A DNA stretch of 10,198 nucleotides from contig DNJW01000414.1 in the NCBI GenBank assembly GCA_003488965.1, positions 5,917 to 16,114 of the forward strand. The letters are read 5' to 3'. Source of the stretch: Lachnospiraceae bacterium (GTDB lineage: Bacteria > Bacillota > Clostridia > Lachnospirales > Lachnospiraceae). The position numbers and the translations under genes are program-made. The notes under the pieces are model-generated. The model was not told the origin of the DNA. It saw only the letters and a list, made by a program, of their open reading frames with translations, and ran no database searches. Shown here in pieces: positions 6,275 to 10,198 of this stretch (position 1 is its first letter; the number at the start of each line of letters is the position of its first letter).

Positions 6275-6583
6275 ATGAAAAAAATATGGGAAACCGTGAT
6301 TATACTATTTTCAGTGATGGGTTTTTGGGGTATGATATATCCTGATTTATGTTTTACGGAAGATATCTGTGCAATTGTGCAGGAGTCTGAAGAAAATATC
6401 GGGGACGGTGAGAAAAAGCAGAAGAAGACAGTATCAGAAGACAGTATAAATGCCGGGGAGGATAAGGATATATTCACCCGGCTGTGCGAGGCGGAACCGA
6501 GGCAGATACAGTATAAAAGCAGATTATTTGAAATGTTAAAACCGGAAAGCAGAGGAAGCAGCGATGGAGGCAGTAAAGAATAA
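6275..6583 (+). CDS. Small membrane-anchored or secreted protein of unknown function
   Basis: I do not recognise this 102-residue product. It starts with MKKIW and a hydrophobic stretch at about residues 5-23 (TVIILFSVMGFWGMIY), which could be a membrane anchor or an uncleaved signal sequence. An acidic, Lys/Glu-rich, probably disordered stretch follows at about 36-65. A short C-terminal motif, DIFTRLCEAEPRQIQYKSRLFEML, is split here between DIFTRLCEAEP and RQIQYKSRLFEML for clarity and looks helical. Cysteines are at 26, 32 and 71. The ATG at 6275 has AGGGGA at 6263-6268. The gene ends 20 bases inside the murI reading frame, so the two are probably translationally coupled. It follows the GntR gene by 94 bases with no terminator. 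Its coding status rests on the Shine-Dalgarno, the membrane segment and the tight overlap with murI. Confidence 0.75.
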   Translation: MKKIWETVIILFSVMGFWGMIYPDLCFTEDICAIVQESEENIGDGEKKQKKTVSEDSINAGEDKDIFTRLCEAEPRQIQYKSRLFEMLKPESRGSSDGGSKE

Positions 6584-7406
6584 GGAAGAATGGGCAGCCG
6601 CCCCGATAGGGGTATTTGACTCCGGCGTAGGCGGCCTGACAGTAGCAAGGGAAATCATGCGGCAGATTCCTAACGAAAGGATTATCTATTTCGGCGATAC
6701 TGCCAGAGTACCTTACGGGAGCAAATCAAAAGAAACGATAACAAGATATTCAAGGCAGATTGTCCGTTTTCTTCAAGAACAGAAGGTAAAAGCAATTGTG
6801 GCTGCCTGCAATACGGCAAGCGCATATGCCTTGGACGAAATAGAGAAAGAACTGGATATACCCATAATCGGAGTGGTGAAGCCCGGAGCGAAAGTGGCGG
6901 CTGAGACAACCAGAAACGGCAGAATCGGAGTTATCGGTACCGAAGGAACGATAGGAAGCCATATATACTCTACATATATTAACGAAATCAATAAGGATAT
7001 ACAAGTCGTGGAAAAAGCCTGCCCATTGTTTGTGCCGCTGGTGGAAGAAGGGCTGTGGCAGGATCCGGTGACGGATGAAATTGCAGCAAGGTATTTAAGC
7101 GTACTGACAGACAGCGGTATCGATACTCTGATACTGGGGTGTACCCATTATCCGCTGATACGGTCTACGGTACAAAAGACGGTAGGAGGGGAAGTGGCAC
7201 TGGTAAATCCGGCCTATGAAACAGCCAGGGAATTAAAGGGACTGCTGGAAAAGGAAAATATGCTGAACAATGAAAAGCAGGGACTGGGAACAGAACGCTA
7301 CCGCTTTTATGTAAGCGATATGGCCGACAAGTTCCGCACATTTGCTAATTCTATCCTGAAATACGGAATATTGTCAGCAAAAACAATCAATATAGAAAAT
7401 TATTAG
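6564..7406 (+). CDS. murI: Glutamate racemase (MurI/RacE)
   Basis: This cytoplasmic, cofactor-independent racemase interconverts L- and D-glutamate, supplying D-Glu for the peptidoglycan stem peptide. The 280-residue protein shows all hallmark motifs: GVFDSGVGGLTV with D19, FGDTARVPYGSKS, the first catalytic cysteine C82 in VAACNTASA, EGTIGS, and the second catalytic cysteine C193 with H195 in LGCTHYPLI. The two cysteines are the acid-base pair that act on opposite faces of the substrate. The ATG at 6564 lies inside the upstream small gene and has AGAGGAAG at 6551-6558. The DUF1934 gene follows after 67 bases. Grouping with ispE places two cell-wall precursor functions, lipid carrier and D-amino acid, in one probable transcript. 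The small upstream protein may have a related envelope role. Confidence 0.97.
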   Translation: MEAVKNKEEWAAAPIGVFDSGVGGLTVAREIMRQIPNERIIYFGDTARVPYGSKSKETITRYSRQIVRFLQEQKVKAIVAACNTASAYALDEIEKELDIPIIGVVKPGAKVAAETTRNGRIGVIGTEGTIGSHIYSTYINEINKDIQVVEKACPLFVPLVEEGLWQDPVTDEIAARYLSVLTDSGIDTLILGCTHYPLIRSTVQKTVGGEVALVNPAYETARELKGLLEKENMLNNEKQGLGTERYRFYVSDMADKFRTFANSILKYGILSAKTINIENY

Positions 7407-7473
7407 CAGATATGAAACCGTCCGACAAGCGGAAGATAGCGGCAGAGAATGACAGAAGAAAGGTATGTGGATT

Positions 7474-7923
7474 ATGACAAAAGAGGTATTGTTATCCTTG
7501 CGGGGACTGCAGTTTGATACGGTATCGGCAGACGGGGATAAAATAGAAACAATTACTCCGGCACAGTATTATAAACGCAACGGCAGCCATTATGTAATTT
7601 TTGATGAAGCCATGGAAGGGTTTCAGGAGAGCACAAAAAATATCATTAAATTTAAAGAGAAAAGTCTGGATTTGACAAAAAACGGGCTGGTTAACGTGCA
7701 TATGATTTTTGAAGAGAATAAAAAGAATATGGCGAATTATGCCACCCCTTACGGCAATATACTAATCGGTATAGATGCCAGAAGCGTAAAAATGACAGAA
7801 GAGGAAGAACGCATAAAGGTCGATGTGGATTATGCATTGGAAATCAATTATGAGCATTTTGCGGACTGTAAAATCAAGATGGATATCCGCGCCAGAAACG
7901 GAGAGGTGTTTCCGCTGCAATAA
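7474..7923 (+). CDS. DUF1934 (YwiB-like) beta-barrel protein
   Basis: The 149-residue product matches the DUF1934 family, small cytoplasmic proteins with a calycin-like beta-barrel and no firmly known role. Features seen are the N-terminal strand MTKEVLLSLRGLQFD, TITPAQYYKRNGSHYVIFDE, the central VNVHMIFEENKKNMANYATPYG (family-typical), and the C-terminal strand pair VDVDYALEINYEHFADCKI and KMDIRARNG. I prefer the ATG at 7474 (MTKEV). The in-frame ATG at 7465 is only one base from the AAAGG Shine-Dalgarno (7459-7463), too close to be used well. It is the last gene of the run and ends directly before the terminator at 7933-7982. The murI-DUF1934 adjacency may indicate a link to cell-wall or growth functions, but nothing in the sequence shows it. 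Confidence 0.88.
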   Translation: MTKEVLLSLRGLQFDTVSADGDKIETITPAQYYKRNGSHYVIFDEAMEGFQESTKNIIKFKEKSLDLTKNGLVNVHMIFEENKKNMANYATPYGNILIGIDARSVKMTEEEERIKVDVDYALEINYEHFADCKIKMDIRARNGEVFPLQ

Positions 7924-7932
7924 AAGGTCTTA

Positions 7933-7982
7933 AAAGAAGAGATTGCAGAGATTTCCAGTAGAATCTCCGCAATCTCTTCTTT
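7933..7982. terminator. Bidirectional terminator between the murI operon and the minus-strand membrane gene
   Basis: AAAGAAGAGATTGC (7933-7946) pairs perfectly with GCAATCTCTTCTTT (7969-7982). After one A-C mismatch, GAGATT (7948-7953) pairs with AATCTC (7962-7967), leaving an eight-base loop. The stem starts ten bases after the DUF1934 stop codon. T-rich ends occur on both strands, fitting the convergent gene arrangement. Confidence 0.9.
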
Positions 7983-8003
7983 GCATTTTAAGAAAACAAA
8001 ATT

Positions 8004-8480
8004 TTATTTAATAGGTTTTGCCCCGGCTTTTTCCTGGGCTTTTTCAATGGCTTGTTTAAAGCGGCTTTTCTTTTTTGGCGGCGGTACAATGGGTTTGCCG
8101 TGAAGGCCTTTTACATCTGTAATATAAATGCCGCTTACAGTCGCTTTTACCTCTTTCTTCACAGGAACCATATCAAAGATTTTTTCGTCGCAGACAAGGG
8201 TCATAATCTGAGGGCCTACTTTGGCTTTTACGACGGGGAGCTTGGAACCGCGCAGCAGTTTCGGCGTCTGGGCAACGACTGCGGGGGGAAGCCCGGCATC
8301 TTTGATTTTCATCCGTTTCTTGTCAATGATAAGCATCGAAATACGCTGTTTCATCGCTTCTATCTGTTCCTGCTGCTGTGCCTGCTTTTTCTGGGCTTTT
8401 TTGCCCAAGAAATACAGCACAGCAACGCCAATGATTAAAATCGCTAATATGACTAATAATATAATAGTTCCTGTACTCAC
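8004..8480 (-). CDS. Small single-pass membrane protein of unknown function
   Basis: No characterised family is recognised for this 158-residue protein. Residues 5-26 (TIILLVILAILIIGVAVLYF) form one membrane span. A basic, Gln/Lys-rich segment follows at about 27-55 (KKAQKKQAQQQEQIEAMKQR), probably a short cytoplasmic coiled coil. A compact, strand-rich domain lies at about 60-130 (GLPPAVVAQTPKLLRGSKLP, VGPQIMTLVCDEKIFDMVPV, VKATVSGIYI). The tail is Pro/Lys-rich. The positive-inside rule predicts a cytoplasmic C-terminal domain. The start is GTG (complement 8478-8480) with GGGAGGT (complement 8486-8492) five bases away. Its own promoter is at 8514-8542. From memory, similar proteins occur in other Lachnospiraceae. 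It is divergent from cardiolipin synthase, with 132 bases between them, but a shared function is not shown. Confidence 0.85.
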   Translation of the reverse strand: MSTGTIILLVILAILIIGVAVLYFLGKKAQKKQAQQQEQIEAMKQRISMLIIDKKRMKIKDAGLPPAVVAQTPKLLRGSKLPVVKAKVGPQIMTLVCDEKIFDMVPVKKEVKATVSGIYITDVKGLHGKPIVPPPKKKSRFKQAIEKAQEKAGAKPIK

Positions 8481-8513
8481 AATGTACCTCCCGTTTTCTG
8501 TTGGCTAAAGTTT

Positions 8514-8542
8514 ATTGTAGCATTCTTTTGATAAATAGACAA
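8514..8542 (-). promoter_or_regulatory. Sigma-A promoter of the small membrane protein gene
   Basis: On the minus strand, TTGTCT (complement 8537-8542), a 17-base spacer and TACAAT (complement 8514-8519) fit the consensus. A TG one base before the -10 (TGCTACAAT) makes it an extended -10 site. Confidence 0.7.
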
Positions 8543-8551
8543 GGGATTTCA

Positions 8552-8580
8552 TTGAAGAAAAGGAGGGAATATTATATAAT
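8552..8580 (+). promoter_or_regulatory. Sigma-A promoter of cls
   Basis: TTGAAG (8552-8557), a 17-base spacer and TATAAT (8575-8580) lie 32 bases before the cls start codon. An AAGGAGGG stretch at 8560-8567 resembles a Shine-Dalgarno, but it lies inside the spacer and upstream of the predicted transcript start, so it is probably not used. Confidence 0.75.
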
Positions 8581-8612
8581 GGGTACGGACAACAAGCAAT
8601 AAGGATGCGGCT

Positions 8613-10079
8613 ATGGTTTGGGAAAATATGACGATAGGCCTGGAATTCGTATTCGGCCACTTGATTTTTATTAATTTTATATTGGCGGTCATTATTATTT
8701 TTTTTCAGAGAAAAAATCCCCAGTCTGTCTGGACATGGCTGCTGCTTCTGTATTTTATCCCCATACTTGGTTTTGTTTTTTATTTATTTCTGGGAACGGA
8801 CATGCATAAGCAGAAAATGTTCCGTACGAAAGAGATAGAGGACCATCTGAATAAGGCTATCCGGAGACAGGAGTATAGCCTGCGGAGCAGGGAACTGGAA
8901 AGAGAGGCGCCTTCCATTGCGGGCTATGCGGATTTGGTAATGTATAATCTGGATGTGGCCGGAGCGGTATTGACAGACGATAATGATATTGGGATTTTTA
9001 CCGATGGCAATGAAAAGTTTGACGCATTGCTTGAGGACATGCGGCAGGCGGAAAAGTATATTCATATTCAGTATTACATTATCAAAAACGATGTGCTGTT
9101 CGGCAGAATAAAAGAGGTGCTTTTTCAAAAAGCTGCGGAAGGGGTGGAAGTCCGTATACTGTATGACGGTATGGGCTGCCGTTCCGTGAGGAAGGAGTGC
9201 TGGAAAACGCTGAATAGCAAGGGGGTGAAAACGTCGGAATTTTTTCCGGCGGCACTGAGACGGCTTCATCTGAGAATCAATTACAGAAATCACCGGAAGA
9301 TCGTGGTTATTGACGGAAAAACAGGTTATGTAGGCGGTTTTAATATCGGAAAAGAATACATCGGGATGGATGAAAAATTCGGGCATTGGAGAGATACCCA
9401 TCTTCGGATTATGGGTTCGGCGGTGGCTTCCCTAGAACTGCGTTTTGCTTTGGACTGGAATTATGCTTCCAAAGAAAATCTTTTTATGACTGACAAATAT
9501 GCTGTCCGGGAGCCCTTCGTATCCGGACAGCGATGTGATGTGCAGATTGTGTCAAGCGGGCCGGATTCCCGGCATTGCACTATCAGGGATAATTATTTAA
9601 GGCTGATTGGCAAAGCGGAAAAAAGCATTTATATCCAGACCCCCTACTTTATCCCGGATGAGGCAATTCTGGCAGCGCTGATGATTGCCGTCCGTTCGGG
9701 GATCGAGGTGAATGTAATGATTCCCTGCAAACCGGACCACCCGTTTGTATATTGGGCTACTTATTCTTATATCGGGGATTTGGTCATGGAAGGGGCAAAA
9801 TGCTATACTTACGAAGAAGGGTTTCTTCATGCGAAGGGAATGGTGGTAGATGACAAGGTACTCTGTTACGGTACGGCCAATATGGATATCCGCAGTTTCG
9901 CTTTAAATTTTGAAGTAAATGCGGTAATATATAATGAAGAAAAGGCTTTGGAAATGCGGCAGATATTTGATGAGGATTTGAAGCATTCCAGACAGATTAC
10001 AAAAAATATTTATGTGGGGCGTTCCCTGTTGATTAAATTCAAGGAGCAAGTGTGCCGTCTTTTGTCGCCTTTGCTTTGA
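8613..10079 (+). CDS. cls: Cardiolipin synthase (phospholipase D family)
   Basis: This membrane enzyme joins two phosphatidylglycerol molecules to give cardiolipin and glycerol. At 488 residues it has the normal length for bacterial ClsA-type enzymes. Two N-terminal membrane spans lie at about residues 11-30 and 40-60 (LIFINFILAVIIIFF; TWLLLLYFIPILGFVFYLFL). Two phospholipase D HKD motifs follow: H227, K229, D234 (NHRKIVVID, followed by GYVGGFNIG) and H406, K408, D413 (HAKGMVVDD, followed by GTANMDIRSF). Both catalytic sets are intact. The ATG at 8613 has AAGGA at 8601-8605. It is transcribed from its own promoter at 8552-8580, divergently from the small membrane protein gene. No terminator is evident in the 119 bases after it. 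Paralogous Cls copies are common in Firmicutes, so which copy this is cannot be told. Confidence 0.96.
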   Translation: MVWENMTIGLEFVFGHLIFINFILAVIIIFFQRKNPQSVWTWLLLLYFIPILGFVFYLFLGTDMHKQKMFRTKEIEDHLNKAIRRQEYSLRSRELEREAPSIAGYADLVMYNLDVAGAVLTDDNDIGIFTDGNEKFDALLEDMRQAEKYIHIQYYIIKNDVLFGRIKEVLFQKAAEGVEVRILYDGMGCRSVRKECWKTLNSKGVKTSEFFPAALRRLHLRINYRNHRKIVVIDGKTGYVGGFNIGKEYIGMDEKFGHWRDTHLRIMGSAVASLELRFALDWNYASKENLFMTDKYAVREPFVSGQRCDVQIVSSGPDSRHCTIRDNYLRLIGKAEKSIYIQTPYFIPDEAILAALMIAVRSGIEVNVMIPCKPDHPFVYWATYSYIGDLVMEGAKCYTYEEGFLHAKGMVVDDKVLCYGTANMDIRSFALNFEVNAVIYNEEKALEMRQIFDEDLKHSRQITKNIYVGRSLLIKFKEQVCRLLSPLL

Positions 10080-10108
10080 TAAGATTCGTGTATCAAAAGC
10101 CCTATATT

Positions 10109-10152
10109 GAATTTGTTGATGGCAGATTGCACAAAAGAATTTGAACAAATTC
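10109..10152. repeat. Short nested palindromes downstream of cls
   Basis: GAATTTGTT (10109-10117) is the exact reverse complement of AACAAATTC (10144-10152). The right arm is also part of a tight palindrome, GAATTTG (10137-10143), AA, CAAATTC (10146-10152). No T run follows, so it is not a clear terminator. It could be a protein-binding site or chance in AT-rich DNA. No gene is seen between 10080 and the window end. Confidence 0.3.
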
Positions 10153-10198
10153 CATTGCCCGGAACATTCCGATGAGCCTCTTAATACGAAAATCGTGT

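Noticed and set aside
8052..8508. Two plus-strand open frames opposite the small membrane protein gene
   Set aside because: They lie antisense to a gene with a good Shine-Dalgarno, extended -10 promoter and terminator, and lack ribosome-binding sites of their own.

Overview
The window looks like chromosome from a spore-forming, probably motile Gram-positive anaerobe of the Clostridia, most like a Lachnospiraceae (Clostridium cluster XIVa) member. This rests on the PyrK/PyrD type-1B pair, a SipL-like spore-coat morphogenetic protein, FCD-type GntR, MurI and DUF1934 genes, purine-rich Shine-Dalgarno sites, and a flagellar-type (sigma-28) promoter. The species cannot be named from the sequence. 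No mobile element, CRISPR array, rRNA or tRNA was seen, and most genes are core functions.

Layout. (1) 86-1840: pyrK and pyrD, the two subunits of NAD-dependent dihydroorotate dehydrogenase, are the end of a pyrimidine operon that probably begins outside the window. (2) 1841-3486: a leader with nested inverted repeats precedes a 520-residue DUF3794/LysM protein (SipL-like). (3) 3487-3610: several foldable palindromes lead into a bidirectional terminator. (4) 3632-4228, minus strand: a 198-residue protein of unknown function with tandem promoters, one matching sigma-A and one matching sigma-28. (5) 4229-4585: a 357-base intergenic region with those two promoters, a 26-pair inverted repeat, and a sigma-A promoter for ispE with a GntR-like operator palindrome. 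(6) 4586-7923, plus strand: ispE, a GntR/FCD regulator, a small anchored protein, murI and a DUF1934 gene are closely spaced with no terminator between them, so they form a probable operon. It combines isoprenoid (MEP) and peptidoglycan precursor synthesis and ends at a bidirectional terminator. (7) 8004-8480, minus strand: a small membrane protein of unknown function, convergent with the murI operon. (8) 8613-10079, plus strand: cardiolipin synthase, divergent from the previous gene, each with its own sigma-A-type promoter. The last 119 bases hold no gene.

No clearly new multi-gene system is visible. The leads most worth a second look are the unknown protein with a putative flagellar promoter, the structured element after sipL, the long inverted repeat before ispE, the nested repeats around the sipL ribosome-binding site, and a possible GntR operator at the ispE promoter. 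All promoter, operator and RNA-structure calls come from reading by eye and are not supported by expression or folding calculations.
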